Below, piece after piece: positions 25,275 to 33,304 of a stretch of DNA of 64,000 bases. This DNA comes from Bacteroides neonati. GTDB lineage: Bacteria > Bacteroidota > Bacteroidia > Bacteroidales > Bacteroidaceae. Both the position numbers and the translations under genes were made by a program. The stretch spans positions 188,534-252,533 of the forward strand of contig NZ_HG726023.1 of the NCBI RefSeq assembly GCF_000499785.1. Direction: 5' to 3'. How positions within the stretch are numbered: the stretch's first letter is position 1; each line of letters begins with the position of its first letter. A model generated the notes under the pieces. It did no database searches, had not been told where the DNA came from, and saw only the letters and a program-made list of their open reading frames with translations.

Positions 25275-27581
25275 TTAGAAGCGCAGCGTGAGGTGTGCCA
25301 GCACGTTCGTTCCCGCCATCGGGTAGAAGCGTGGGTCGTACTCAAATACGGGCGCTGCTCCGCTCATGTCGACACTCGTCTGCGAATATCCGTTGGTTTC
25401 GTAGCGCGTGTTGAAGAGGTTGTACACGCTCGCTCCCAGCGTGACGGCCTTGACCGAGCGCAGGGCGAAGGTGTAGCTCGCGTGCAGGTGGCTCACGCAG
25501 TAGGCGTCGAGCGAGTTTTCGCGGATGCCGAAGTTGTCGAGGTACTGGCGGCTGACGTATTGCGTTTGCAGCGACGCGCTCCATCCCTTGTGCGAGAAGC
25601 CGATGTTGCTGTTGGCCATGAGCGAGGGCGAGAGGGCGATGGGGGTGTTGCCGCGCTCGAAGGGGTGCGACGTCCAGTCTTTATCAGATACGTAGCCCAC
25701 GTAGTTTTTGATGCGGTTCTTGCTCCACGTCGCGTTCACGTCCCACCGCAGAAAGTCGGTAAGGCGCGCACCGAGCGATGCTTCGATGCCCATGCGGTAG
25801 CTGTCTTTCACGTTCTCGGCCAGGGGCTCGCCAATCTCGTTGACGTTTCCGTTGAGCACCAGTTGGTCGGTATAGTCCATGTAATACAGGTTGAGGCCTG
25901 CGTTGAAGCGGGGTGTGCGGAAGCTGTATCCCACCTCGTAGTCGAACATTTTCTCGGGGCGGGGGCGTTCGTCGAAGTGTCCGTCGGTGTAGTTGTTGCG
26001 CGTAGGCTCTTTCTGTGCCACGGCAAAGGAGGCATAGGCGCTGTGTGCCGGAGCGATTTGCCAGAACAGTCCCGCCTTGGGGTTGAAGAATCCGAAGGGC
26101 TCGTCGACGTTGAGCACCTGCATCTGTGCAGGGTCGGCAGTCCAGTCCCACTTATCGTTTGTGCCCTCGATGCGGTAATCGATGTAGCGGTATTGCAGGT
26201 CGGCATAGGCACTCAGGGCATCGGTGATGCGGTAGTTGGCCTTGGCGTATAGGTTGGCGTCGACCTTGCTGCCGGTGTTGCGGTAGTACTCATGGTCGGG
26301 GTCGAGGTTGCCGATGTAGTTCTTCACCCAGATCACCTGTCCGTAGTGGTCGTTGCTGTAATAGTTGGCACCGCCTCCGAGCGAGGCCGTCAGTCGGTCG
26401 TTGTTGTAGTTGACCGAGAAGATGCCGCCGCCGAATCCGCTGTCGACCATCTTCTTGCGCACCAGGTCCGCCTTCTTGACGAGTGTCTGCCCGTCGGGCG
26501 TTCCGTCTCCATCCGTGTCGTTGGTCTGGTAGAAGGGTTTGAGTCCGTACTCCTTCAGTGTGCGTTGGTTCTTATACTCCTGATAGAAGCCCGATCCGTC
26601 GGTATAGTGCAGTGCCGCGTTCACGCTCCAAGCAGGCGAGAACGTGTGCGACAGGTGCAGTTGATAATGCGTCTGCCGGTAGTTGTCCGTCTGGTCGTTG
26701 TAGAATCCGACGGGCACCTCTATATCATTTCCTTTCGCGTCTTTCCCGGGCACGGTAATCTCTCCGCTGGGATTGTACGTGCGGTTGTCCTCCAGTTGTT
26801 CGCGGCTGATGCCGTTCCAGGCGTGGTACGTCTTCTCGTTTCCGCCGAAGGTGATGAATTTCAGCGTGGTGCGTTCGCCGTAGTATCCGCCTTGCACGAA
26901 GTACGACTTCATGTCTGCCCACGCACGGTCGCGATACCCGTCGCTCTGTATGTTCGACACCCGGGCATCAAACGCCCAGCGTCCGCCGATGAGTCCCGAA
27001 CCCACTTTGACCGTCTCTTTATGGGTGTTGAACGATCCGTACGACCCCGATACCTCGGCATAGGGAGTCGAAGGAATGCCCTGCGTGCGCATATTGATCG
27101 ATGCCCCGAAGGCTCCCGAACCGTTGGTCGAGGTGCCTGCCCCCCGCTGAATCTGCATATCCTCGAGTGATGAGGCAAAGTCGGGCGTGTTCACCCAGAA
27201 GATCGAGTGGCTCTCGGCATCGTTCATCGGAATACCGTTGGCGGTGATATTGATGCGTGTGGCATCGGTTCCGCGCACGCGAATACCGGTATATCCGATA
27301 CCCGCCCCGGCATCGCTGGTGGTAAGTACCGATGGAGTGGAGGAGAGCAGGAACGGAATGTCCTGTCCGAAGTTCTGTTTACGGATCGTCTCTTTGGATA
27401 CATTGCTGAAGGCGATGGGTGTACGTGCGCCTGCCCGGGTCGAAACGACCTCTACCTCTTGCAGGTTGACGATGCGCAAACTGTCTTTTTCATGGATACG
27501 TGTCTCTTTTGCACCCGTCTGCGCATAGGCAGAGGCGCAGGTTGCCAACACGATGGCTACCGTTACTACATTCTTTTTCAT
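25275..27581 (-). CDS. TonB-dependent receptor for thiamine (OMthi-type)
   Basis: A 768-residue outer-membrane receptor. The signal peptide MKKNVVTVAIVLATCASAYA is followed by a TonB-box-like L-Q-E-V-E-V-V-S-T. The plug has GIRVRGTDATRINITANGIP and QIQRGAGTSTNGSGAFG, and the large beta-barrel ends T-L-R-F (terminal aromatic). It is the first gene behind a TPP riboswitch and is followed by PnuT and thiamine pyrophosphokinase. Thiamine or a phosphorylated form is therefore the likely ligand. Similar operons in Bacteroides serve thiamine uptake. Confidence 0.9.
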   Translation of the reverse strand: MKKNVVTVAIVLATCASAYAQTGAKETRIHEKDSLRIVNLQEVEVVSTRAGARTPIAFSNVSKETIRKQNFGQDIPFLLSSTPSVLTTSDAGAGIGYTGIRVRGTDATRINITANGIPMNDAESHSIFWVNTPDFASSLEDMQIQRGAGTSTNGSGAFGASINMRTQGIPSTPYAEVSGSYGSFNTHKETVKVGSGLIGGRWAFDARVSNIQSDGYRDRAWADMKSYFVQGGYYGERTTLKFITFGGNEKTYHAWNGISREQLEDNRTYNPSGEITVPGKDAKGNDIEVPVGFYNDQTDNYRQTHYQLHLSHTFSPAWSVNAALHYTDGSGFYQEYKNQRTLKEYGLKPFYQTNDTDGDGTPDGQTLVKKADLVRKKMVDSGFGGGIFSVNYNNDRLTASLGGGANYYSNDHYGQVIWVKNYIGNLDPDHEYYRNTGSKVDANLYAKANYRITDALSAYADLQYRYIDYRIEGTNDKWDWTADPAQMQVLNVDEPFGFFNPKAGLFWQIAPAHSAYASFAVAQKEPTRNNYTDGHFDERPRPEKMFDYEVGYSFRTPRFNAGLNLYYMDYTDQLVLNGNVNEIGEPLAENVKDSYRMGIEASLGARLTDFLRWDVNATWSKNRIKNYVGYVSDKDWTSHPFERGNTPIALSPSLMANSNIGFSHKGWSASLQTQYVSRQYLDNFGIRENSLDAYCVSHLHASYTFALRSVKAVTLGASVYNLFNTRYETNGYSQTSVDMSGAAPVFEYDPRFYPMAGTNVLAHLTLRF

Positions 27582-27593
27582 CTTGTTTATTTA

Positions 27594-27674
27594 TTCGTTC
27601 TCTACGCCGGCATTACCCGGTTCAGGTTCTATGGGTATGTTCTCAGCCCGTCATGTTAAGGCACCCCTATCTGT
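27594..27674 (-). ncRNA. TPP riboswitch (THI element)
   Basis: On the minus strand the hallmark blocks appear in order: GGGGTGCC, then GGGCTGAGA, then ACCC, GAACCTGAACCGGGTAATG and CCGGCGTAGAGAACG. They lie 13 bp upstream of the receptor ATG. The spacing and conserved CUGAGA and ACCUGA pieces are those of the TPP aptamer. Being so close to the start codon, it probably acts on translation initiation, repressing the operon when TPP is plentiful. Confidence 0.95.
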
Positions 27675-27685
27675 GATATGAGCTG

Positions 27686-27717
27686 CAAAAATAGCTGTTT
27701 TTGGCGAGGAGTGCAAG
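27686..27717 (-). promoter_or_regulatory. promoter of the thiamine operon
   Basis: TATTTTTG (27693-27686) with CTTG (27717-27714) about 20 nt upstream on the minus strand. Transcription would begin just before the riboswitch. Confidence 0.65.
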
Positions 27718-27722
27718 AAATA

Positions 27723-27753
27723 TTTGGTATTTAGCCAAAACGTTGTAGCTTTG
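27723..27753 (+). promoter_or_regulatory. promoter of mscS
   Basis: TTTG (27723-27726), 19 nt, TAGCTTTG (27746-27753): an exact Bacteroides consensus, 28 nt upstream of the MscS ATG. Confidence 0.8.
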
Positions 27754-27781
27754 CAAACTCTAAATTCAATATGATATACTT

Positions 27782-28633
27782 ATGCAAATAACCGAAACCA
27801 TCGTTGCCCCCGAGGGCCTCGATAAATTATCCGTATTTACTCAACAACTATTCGACTTCGGCATTACGGCCGGCGGGCGTATATTGGGCGCTATTATTGT
27901 ATTTGTAGTAGGCCGTTTCCTTATCTCGATTGTGAAGCGATTTATTAATCGCCTGATGGAGAAACGTAAGGTCGAAATCAGTGTGAAAACATTCGTTCAG
28001 AGCTTGGTCAGTATCCTGCTTAACGTTCTGCTGGTTGTAGCAGTGATCGGAAAGCTGGGGGTCGAGACGACCTCGTTTGCCGCGTTGCTTGCCTCTGCCG
28101 GTGTGGCCATCGGTATGGCGCTCTCGGGCAACCTGCAAAACTTTGCCGGTGGACTGGTCGTGCTGTTGTTCAAACCCTATAAGGTAGGCGACTTTATCGA
28201 GAGCCAGAACTACAGCGGCACGGTGCGCGAGATCCAGATCTTTCATACCATCCTGACAACACCCGACAACAAGGTTATCTACATTCCCAACGGTGCGCTA
28301 AGTAGCGGTGTGGTAATTAACTACAGTCACCAGGTAAACCGTCGTATCGAATGGGTGTTCGGTGTAGAGTATGGCGAAGATTATGAGCGGGTAGCAGCCG
28401 TGGTACGTGGTATCATTAACAGCGAAAAGCGTATTCTGTCCGATCCCGAACCCACGGTGGCACTCCATGCATTGGCTGCTAGCAGCGTTAATGTGGTGGT
28501 GCGTGTGTGGGTTAAAAGTGAGGATTACTGGGATGTTTACTTCCACATCAACAAAACCGTGTATGCTACTTTCAACGAACAGGGCATTGCCTTCCCATTC
28601 CCTCAGCTGACGGTGCATCAGGCTCCGAACTAA
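27782..28633 (+). CDS. mscS: small-conductance mechanosensitive channel, MscS family
   Basis: A 283-residue inner-membrane osmotic safety valve, the size of E. coli MscS. Three N-terminal helices end in the Gly/Ala-rich pore helix ALLASAGVAIGMALSGNLQNF (about residues 97-117). V-V-L-L-F-K-P-Y-K-V-G-D-F-I-E and the beta domain with V-I-Y-I-P-N-G-A-L follow, then the C-terminal alpha/beta cage. It is monocistronic, with its own promoter and terminator. Confidence 0.95.
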   Translation: MQITETIVAPEGLDKLSVFTQQLFDFGITAGGRILGAIIVFVVGRFLISIVKRFINRLMEKRKVEISVKTFVQSLVSILLNVLLVVAVIGKLGVETTSFAALLASAGVAIGMALSGNLQNFAGGLVVLLFKPYKVGDFIESQNYSGTVREIQIFHTILTTPDNKVIYIPNGALSSGVVINYSHQVNRRIEWVFGVEYGEDYERVAAVVRGIINSEKRILSDPEPTVALHALAASSVNVVVRVWVKSEDYWDVYFHINKTVYATFNEQGIAFPFPQLTVHQAPN

Positions 28634-28686
28634 ATTCACTTCGTCTCGTCCGGTTCAGGCAACGGACGAGGCTCGTAGCAAGAAGA

Positions 28687-28726
28687 GCAAAGGGCGCGAT
28701 TTACCAAAGTAAATCGCGCCCTTTGC
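28687..28726. terminator. bidirectional terminator between mscS and the 79-residue gene
   Basis: An 18-bp perfect stem (28687-28704 with 28709-28726, core GGGCGCGATTTAC) with a CAAA loop. It touches the stop codon of the convergent small gene at 28728. Confidence 0.88.
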
Positions 28727-28727
28727 T

Positions 28728-28967
28728 TTAGCAAGCTCCAAACTCCTCTTCGGGATCGTAGGTGTTGTCTATGATTCCGAGCAGGTTATTCATTTTCTTC
28801 CGTTTCGAGGGGTCGGTCAGGTAGGTTTCTATTACCTTATAAAGATCGAAGCTGTGGGCGGTTCCCTCTGCGAGGTCGAGCGACTCAACTAGTTTTTCGA
28901 CTCCTTGATGTATCTTCTCTTTCTCAATCAGATGTAGCTCGTAGCTGTGAATCAGTTTCTTTTCCAT
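28728..28967 (-). CDS. small acidic protein, paralogue of the gene at 29113
   Basis: A 79-residue soluble protein of unrecognised family. It starts MEKKLIHSYELHLIEKEKIH and contains F-D-L-Y-K-V-I-E-T-Y and NNLLGI, closely matched at the same positions by the 78-residue protein encoded divergently at 29113. Both have predicted helical character and an acidic tail (Y-D-P-E-E-E-F). The pair shares the 145-bp intergenic region between them. No signal peptide or membrane helix. Function unknown. Confidence 0.75.
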   Translation of the reverse strand: MEKKLIHSYELHLIEKEKIHQGVEKLVESLDLAEGTAHSFDLYKVIETYLTDPSKRKKMNNLLGIIDNTYDPEEEFGAC

Positions 28968-29112
28968 GTTGTGATATGAATTATATGTTTCCTTAATAAA
29001 CAGTTGGCTCGGGTATAAAGTTCGGTAAATATATGCGCCCGCGAGGTTCGTTTAAGGGCGAACATTCTAGCCGTCGGCTTGTTATAGTAGTATCATCTTA
29101 ATACTTCTTATC

Positions 29113-29349
29113 ATGGAGAAATATCTAATTCATAGCAATGAGTTTCATTTGATTGCACCCGAGAAAATCCATACGGCAGTAGAGCAAATGGTCGATACAT
29201 TGGGGTTAGCAGCCGGTTCCACTTATCACTTTGACCTGTATCGGGTAGTCGAAACCTATTTTTCTGATTTAGAACGTCGAAAGGAAATGAATATGCTCTT
29301 AGGCATTACCGATCCTGATACCGACAGTATCGATGATTATGATGGCTAA
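29113..29349 (+). CDS. small acidic protein, paralogue of the gene at 28728
   Basis: 78 residues beginning MEKYLIHSNEFHLIAPEKIH. It aligns without gaps for ~65 residues to the divergent neighbour, sharing F-D-L-Y-(K/R)-V-(I/V)-E-T-Y and LLGI, with about half the residues identical. The acidic tail D-S-I-D-D-Y-D-G differs. Its TAA shares two bases with the TAG of the convergent glycerate kinase gene, so no terminator separates the two. Function unknown. Confidence 0.75.
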   Translation: MEKYLIHSNEFHLIAPEKIHTAVEQMVDTLGLAAGSTYHFDLYRVVETYFSDLERRKEMNMLLGITDPDTDSIDDYDG

Positions 29350-30494
29350 GCCCCTGATTTGCTCCCTTGTATGATCCTCATGAGTTGAGTAACCGTTCGC
29401 TCAATGTTGGCTTGCGTATACCCGGGCATCATGGCTTGAGACAGGCTAACCGGCTCGGGCAGTATGGGAAATACAGCCAGAAAGCCAGCATGATTGAGCG
29501 TTTCCGCCTCTTGCAATTGCCCTGTCAACGCAACAACGGGCACATGGCATTGCCGAGCGATGCGAAGTATACCCTCGGGTGCTTTGCCCATGACGGTTTG
29601 TGCATCCATTTTTCCCTCTCCGGTAATGATGAGATCTGTCTGTTGAATACGGCTCTCAAAGTCAATCGCAGACAATAGTGTATCTATGCCCGATTGTAGC
29701 TTGGCAGACAAGAAGGCAACCAATCCTCCACCCATTCCTCCGGCGGCACCGGCTCCCGGAAGTTTATCGATGTCGATGCCCAACGACTCTTTCAGAACAG
29801 CCGACAGGTGTCGAAGGCCTGCATCCAGTTCATCGACCATGCGATCGTCGGCTCCTTTCTGCCGGGCAAAGATGTGCGCTGCTCCTTGCGCTCCCGAGAA
29901 GGGATTGGCTACGTCGCACGCAATGGTGAACGTTGCTTCATGCAGCTCCGGCAGTACCCCGCTGGCATCTATCCGGGTAATTTGCGACAAGATCTGTCCG
30001 CCATATCCTAATTCATTGCCTTTGCTGTCGAAAAAGCGGTAGCCCAATGCCTGCATCATGCCAAGGCCTGCATCGTTGGTGGCACTTCCTCCGATTCCCA
30101 TCATGAAGCGGCGGTATCCTCTTTTAAGTGCGTCTTTCACCAACTCTCCGGTTCCGAAGGTAGTGGTCAGCATCGGATTTCGCTCCTCGTCGGACAATAA
30201 CATGAGTCCGCTGGCAGTAGCCATCTCTATGACGGCGGTTTGCGTGGCCTCGATCAAACCGTACGTTGCTTCTATCGGCCGCATCAACGGGTCGTGGGCG
30301 GATGCGGTGACGTAGGTGCCGCCCAGCGAACTGAGCAAGGCTGTTGTGGTGCCTTCGCCACCATCGGCAATGGATAACTTAACGACGTCGCAGTTAGGAA
30401 ATACGTGCCGGATGCCACGCTCAACGGCATGCGCTACTTCGATGGAGGTAAGAGATCCTTTAAACGAATCGGCTGCAATGACAATTCTCTTCAT
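29346..30494 (-). CDS. glycerate kinase, type I
   Basis: A 382-residue glycerate kinase of the GarK/GlxK family, phosphorylating glycerate with ATP. The N-terminal signature is IAADSFKGSLTSIEVA, followed by S-I-A-D-G-G-E-G-T-T. G-I-G-G-S-A-T-N-D-A-G-L-G-M (about residue 135) and GAGAAGGMGGGLVAFL (about 250) form the nucleotide and substrate loops. D-L-I-I-T-G-E-G-K-M-D-A-Q-T is the late conserved block. Whether the product is 2- or 3-phosphoglycerate cannot be told. The start ATG at 30494 follows a TAACTTTG promoter box. Confidence 0.94.
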   Translation of the reverse strand: MKRIVIAADSFKGSLTSIEVAHAVERGIRHVFPNCDVVKLSIADGGEGTTTALLSSLGGTYVTASAHDPLMRPIEATYGLIEATQTAVIEMATASGLMLLSDEERNPMLTTTFGTGELVKDALKRGYRRFMMGIGGSATNDAGLGMMQALGYRFFDSKGNELGYGGQILSQITRIDASGVLPELHEATFTIACDVANPFSGAQGAAHIFARQKGADDRMVDELDAGLRHLSAVLKESLGIDIDKLPGAGAAGGMGGGLVAFLSAKLQSGIDTLLSAIDFESRIQQTDLIITGEGKMDAQTVMGKAPEGILRIARQCHVPVVALTGQLQEAETLNHAGFLAVFPILPEPVSLSQAMMPGYTQANIERTVTQLMRIIQGSKSGA

Positions 30495-30545
30495 ACTGTG
30501 AATGGGGTTAATCGGTTCAGAATGAACGATTCACTCTGCTGCTCA

Positions 30546-30553
30546 CAAAGTTA
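30546..30553 (-). promoter_or_regulatory. -7 box of glycerate kinase
   Basis: TAACTTTG on the minus strand, 52 nt upstream of the start. Confidence 0.5.
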
Positions 30554-30881
30554 ATAGATATTTAGTAGAAAGAAAGGGTAGTGTGTTGAAGGAGTTGTTG
30601 AAAAGTTATCAACAGGTTAATTTGCTTATAAATAGCGTTTTCGCTGTTTTATGAGACCTGTTATTAACAGGCTGTATCGCGAATTGTGAATAATGGGCAA
30701 GAGGGAGATGGTGTGTTTCTGGATATCGGCTTGTTTCGTTTGTGTAAAAGCCGACTACACTTTATGGAAAAGGCCACCGACTTTTATTTTTTTCCCGCCG
30801 TCTTTTTCAAAAAGCCCGCCGCCTTTTTTTAAAAGACGGTCAGCTTTTCGTCGGCCTTCTGCGGCTTGTGAAGCCATCGGT
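30554..30881. other. gene-free stretch with nested inverted repeats
   Basis: No convincing gene. CCGTCTTTT (30798-30806) pairs with AAAAGACGG (30831-30839). An outer AAGGCC...GAC (30770-30781) pairs with GTC-GGCCTT (30850-30858), giving a cruciform-like unit with several CCGnCTTTT repeats. Two similar sequences, TTATCAACAGG and TTATTAACAGG, lie around 30606-30675. An open frame across this area on the plus strand reads as low-complexity Pro/Phe and is not believed. Confidence 0.45.
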
Positions 30882-31214
30882 TTATTTCTTCAGGAAGCAT
30901 GTTTTCAGCACGATGCTGCTTCCGTCTATTTTGCAATCTACTTCTTCCGCGTTCTCGGTCAAACGGATGCTTTTTACTTTGGTACCTCTTTTGATAACCA
31001 TCGAAGATCCTTTTACTTTTAAATCCTTGATTACGGTTACAGCATCGCCGTCTGCCAGCTCTGCTCCGTTACTGTCGCGAGGTACATCGGGTGTTGCATC
31101 TGCTGTTACACTTTCGGGGTTGAATTCGTGCGCGCAGTCAGGACACACGTATAGAGAACCGTCAAAGTAAGTGTTCTCACCTTTGCAGCTCGGACAATTT
31201 GGAATTTCGTTCAT
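30882..31214 (-). CDS. PhnA/YjdM-like zinc-ribbon protein
   Basis: A 110-residue protein of the PhnA/YjdM family. The N-terminal zinc ribbon is CPSCKGENTYFDGSLYVCPDC. The C-terminal SH3-like PhnA domain includes G-D-A-V-T-V-I-K-D-L-K-V-K-G and I-K-R-G-T-K-V-K-S-I-R-L-T. Although historically tied to phosphonate use, the family has no proven phosphonate role. It is flanked by the tRNA-Lys terminator upstream and no phn genes are nearby. Confidence 0.93.
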   Translation of the reverse strand: MNEIPNCPSCKGENTYFDGSLYVCPDCAHEFNPESVTADATPDVPRDSNGAELADGDAVTVIKDLKVKGSSMVIKRGTKVKSIRLTENAEEVDCKIDGSSIVLKTCFLKK

Positions 31215-31260
31215 CTGTTGTTGTTGATTTTTAAATATGAGATAGATATAGAAATAATAT

Positions 31261-31296
31261 AAAAAAAGAAAAGAGACAGCTTATCGTTGTCTCTTT
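31261..31296 (-). terminator. terminator of tRNA-Lys
   Basis: AAAGAGACA (31270-31278) pairs with TGTCTCTTT (31288-31296), 9-nt loop, followed on the minus strand by TTCTTTTTTT. Confidence 0.78.
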
Positions 31297-31305
31297 CTTT
31301 TCAAG

Positions 31306-31378
31306 TGATCCAGCTGGGGCTCGAACCCAGGACCCCAACATTAAAAGTGTTGTGCTCTACCTGCTGAGCTACTGAATC
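31306..31378 (-). tRNA. tRNA-Lys (TTT)
   Basis: A 73-nt cloverleaf on the minus strand starting GATTCAGTAGCTCAGC. The anticodon stem CAACA/TGTTG encloses CTTTTAA, anticodon TTT. The T-arm is GGGTTCGAGCCCC and the acceptor GATTCAG/CTGGATC. CCA is not encoded, unlike the tRNA-Met at 1122. Confidence 0.94.
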
Positions 31379-31404
31379 AATCTGTTATTGCGGTTAAGCG
31401 GGTG

Positions 31405-31434
31405 CAAAGATAGGTACTTTTATTTAAAATGCAA
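31405..31434 (-). promoter_or_regulatory. promoter of tRNA-Lys
   Basis: On the minus strand TTG, 19 nt, TATCTTTG (31412-31405), followed by CACCCGC. The 15-base string TATCTTTGCACCCGC is identical to that upstream of tRNA-Met. Confidence 0.75.
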
Positions 31435-31458
31435 GCAATACGAGGTAAAAAAATCAAT

Positions 31459-32586
31459 TTATTTTTCTTCGGTCTGATTATCAGTGGTTTCTGAAATGTC
31501 ATTTTCTATGCTCTCTCGATTGATTATAAAGCGTTGGTAATACGAAAGCATGAGCGTAGTAAGCGGAAGTGCTATAATCATGCCCAACATTCCCATCAAA
31601 GAGCCCCAAATGGAGAGTGAAAGTAGAATAATAGCCGGATTGAGTCCCGTAATCTTGCCCATGACTTTGGGAACGATCAACGTATCTTGTATGATTTGTA
31701 CAACACAGAAGACAATGAGAGCCGAGAGAATGATGATCCAGAAGTTCTGTCCGGTATCGGCTGCTTTCAGAATGGCGAGCAAGATGGTTGGTACGAAACC
31801 GATCAATTGTAGATAAGGTACCATATTCAACGCTCCGATAAAAAGCCCGAGCCCGATGGCCAAGGGGAAGTCGATAATAAGGAAACCAATGCTGAACAGA
31901 ATACCGACGCATAAGGCCACGAAGGCTTGCCCGCGGAAATACTTATTCATACCATTCTGCACATCATTTACCAACGTACGTGTGAAACGGCGGTATTTGA
32001 GGGGTAATAGGTGAATCCATCCTTCGGCGATGGCTTCATAATCGAGAAGAATAAAGATGATATAAAGTAAGATAATAAATGAAGCAAATATACTAAAGAG
32101 AACACTCACCGACTGCGACAGCAAGGCCCATAGCTTCGGAGCTGTGCTTTGAATAGCGTTCAGCAGGTTCTCTTCGCTTAACAATCGATTCAGCGCTTCA
32201 ATATCTATGTTTTCGTGGATGAATTGAGAAAGGCTGTGAGGTATGTTATGATCGCCCGAGAATCCGTTGGTGAAATAGGTAACCAGGAGCGTATTAACCT
32301 TATTGAACTCCGTCAGCATGGGAGGCACGATTAAATAAAAAGCCCCTACGCCTATGGCTAAAAGAGTTAACAAGGCACAGAAGATAGCCGCAATTCGACT
32401 TTTTAGCCGCAGTTTATACTGAAAGAACTTAACCAACGGATATATCAGGTAAGCGATGAGCCAAGCGATAAAGAAAGGTAATAGTACACCACTCAACCTT
32501 TCAACCAACATGAGCGCGCCTATTATTAACAGAAAGCCCAAGGTGCCACGTATAAAACTGTCGAACGTAATCTTCTTCTTTTCCAT
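31459..32586 (-). CDS. AI-2E family transporter (PerM-like permease)
   Basis: A 375-residue inner-membrane protein of the AI-2E/PerM family with about eight hydrophobic segments. It starts with two helices (GTLGFLLIIGALMLVERL, V-L-L-P-F-F-I-A-W-L-I-A-Y) followed by a soluble loop. The conserved block G-A-L-N-M-V-P-Y-L-Q-L-I-G-F-V-P lies about two-thirds in, and S-I-W-G-S-L-M-G-M-L-G-M-I-I-A-L-P late. The transported substrate is unknown; the AI-2 name rests on one member. It begins 6 bp after the thymidine kinase stop, so the two form an operon. Confidence 0.92.
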   Translation of the reverse strand: MEKKKITFDSFIRGTLGFLLIIGALMLVERLSGVLLPFFIAWLIAYLIYPLVKFFQYKLRLKSRIAAIFCALLTLLAIGVGAFYLIVPPMLTEFNKVNTLLVTYFTNGFSGDHNIPHSLSQFIHENIDIEALNRLLSEENLLNAIQSTAPKLWALLSQSVSVLFSIFASFIILLYIIFILLDYEAIAEGWIHLLPLKYRRFTRTLVNDVQNGMNKYFRGQAFVALCVGILFSIGFLIIDFPLAIGLGLFIGALNMVPYLQLIGFVPTILLAILKAADTGQNFWIIILSALIVFCVVQIIQDTLIVPKVMGKITGLNPAIILLSLSIWGSLMGMLGMIIALPLTTLMLSYYQRFIINRESIENDISETTDNQTEEK

Positions 32587-32592
32587 AATATT

Positions 32593-33192
32593 TTATCCTT
32601 TTTCTTCGTCTTCAATAAGTGCATTTTGATAACAAACCCTGCACAATGGTTCGTATTCGGCCGTCTCACCCAGTAACACCTGCTTGTCATTCTTTACTGT
32701 GCGGTGCGAAAAGGAGGCTAGCTGTCCACACTTCATGCAGATGGCGTGCACTTTTGATACCTCGTCGGCGATGGCACACAAGGCAGGCATCGGGCCAAAC
32801 GGGTTTCCTTTAAAGTCCATGTCGAGCCCGGCAATAATAACCCGCGTACCATTATTGGCAAGCTGGTTGCAAACATCCACCAATCCGGCATCAAAGAACT
32901 GTGCCTCGTCGATACCCACCACATCGACCTCGGATGTGAAGAGCAGAATCGTGGCCGAAGAGTCTATGGGAGTCGACGCAATGGTGCTGCTGTCGTGCGA
33001 TACCACATCTGCCTCTGAGTATCGTGTATCAATGGCCGGCTTGAATATTTCGACCCGTTGACGAGCAAATTTGGCACGTTTCAATCGTCGGATCAGCTCT
33101 TCGGTTTTGCCCGAGAACATCGATCCGCAAATAACTTCAATTCTTCCTCTTCTTTTCGTTTCCTGTATGTGGTCTTCTGAGAATAATACCAT
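32593..33192 (-). CDS. tdk: thymidine kinase (type II)
   Basis: Phosphorylates thymidine in the salvage pathway. 199 residues from ATG 33192 ([17 protein letters not shown]). The Walker A is [13 protein letters not shown], the catalytic-region D-E-A-Q-F-F follows, and the lasso zinc site is C-M-K-C ... C-R-V-C near the C terminus. The further-upstream in-frame start is rejected because it would include the promoter (TATTTTTG at 33224-33217 on this strand). Confidence 0.95.
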   Translation of the reverse strand: MVLFSEDHIQETKRRGRIEVICGSMFSGKTEELIRRLKRAKFARQRVEIFKPAIDTRYSEADVVSHDSSTIASTPIDSSATILLFTSEVDVVGIDEAQFFDAGLVDVCNQLANNGTRVIIAGLDMDFKGNPFGPMPALCAIADEVSKVHAICMKCGQLASFSHRTVKNDKQVLLGETAEYEPLCRVCYQNALIEDEEKG

Positions 33193-33216
33193 GATTAAGT
33201 GTGTTATATTTGATTG

Positions 33217-33224
33217 CAAAAATA
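33217..33224 (-). promoter_or_regulatory. -7 box of tdk
   Basis: TATTTTTG on the minus strand, 25 nt upstream of the start. Confidence 0.5.
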
Positions 33225-33266
33225 ATACTTTTAGCGGCTTCGCCATGTTATTTCATTATTTATTTC

Positions 33267-33274
33267 TACATTTG
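33267..33274 (+). promoter_or_regulatory. -7 box of the 33305 gene and rsmI
   Basis: TACATTTG fits TAnnTTTG, 31 nt upstream of the ATG at 33305. Confidence 0.5.
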
Positions 33275-33304
33275 CGACATTATTGGGTAAGTTATAAAAG
33301 GAAT

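Noticed and set aside
24978-26252. 424-codon frame opposite the thiamine receptor and PnuT
   Set aside because: It crosses two genes and an intercistronic hairpin on the other strand; no motif.
30600-30680. DnaA-box-like TTATCAACA / TTATTAACA suggesting an origin
   Set aside because: Only two imperfect matches, no dnaA or origin-linked genes and no AT-rich unwinding element recognised.
30693-31022. 109-codon frame upstream of and overlapping the PhnA-like gene
   Set aside because: Low-complexity Phe/Pro/Ser sequence produced by the inverted-repeat block and the antisense of a real gene.
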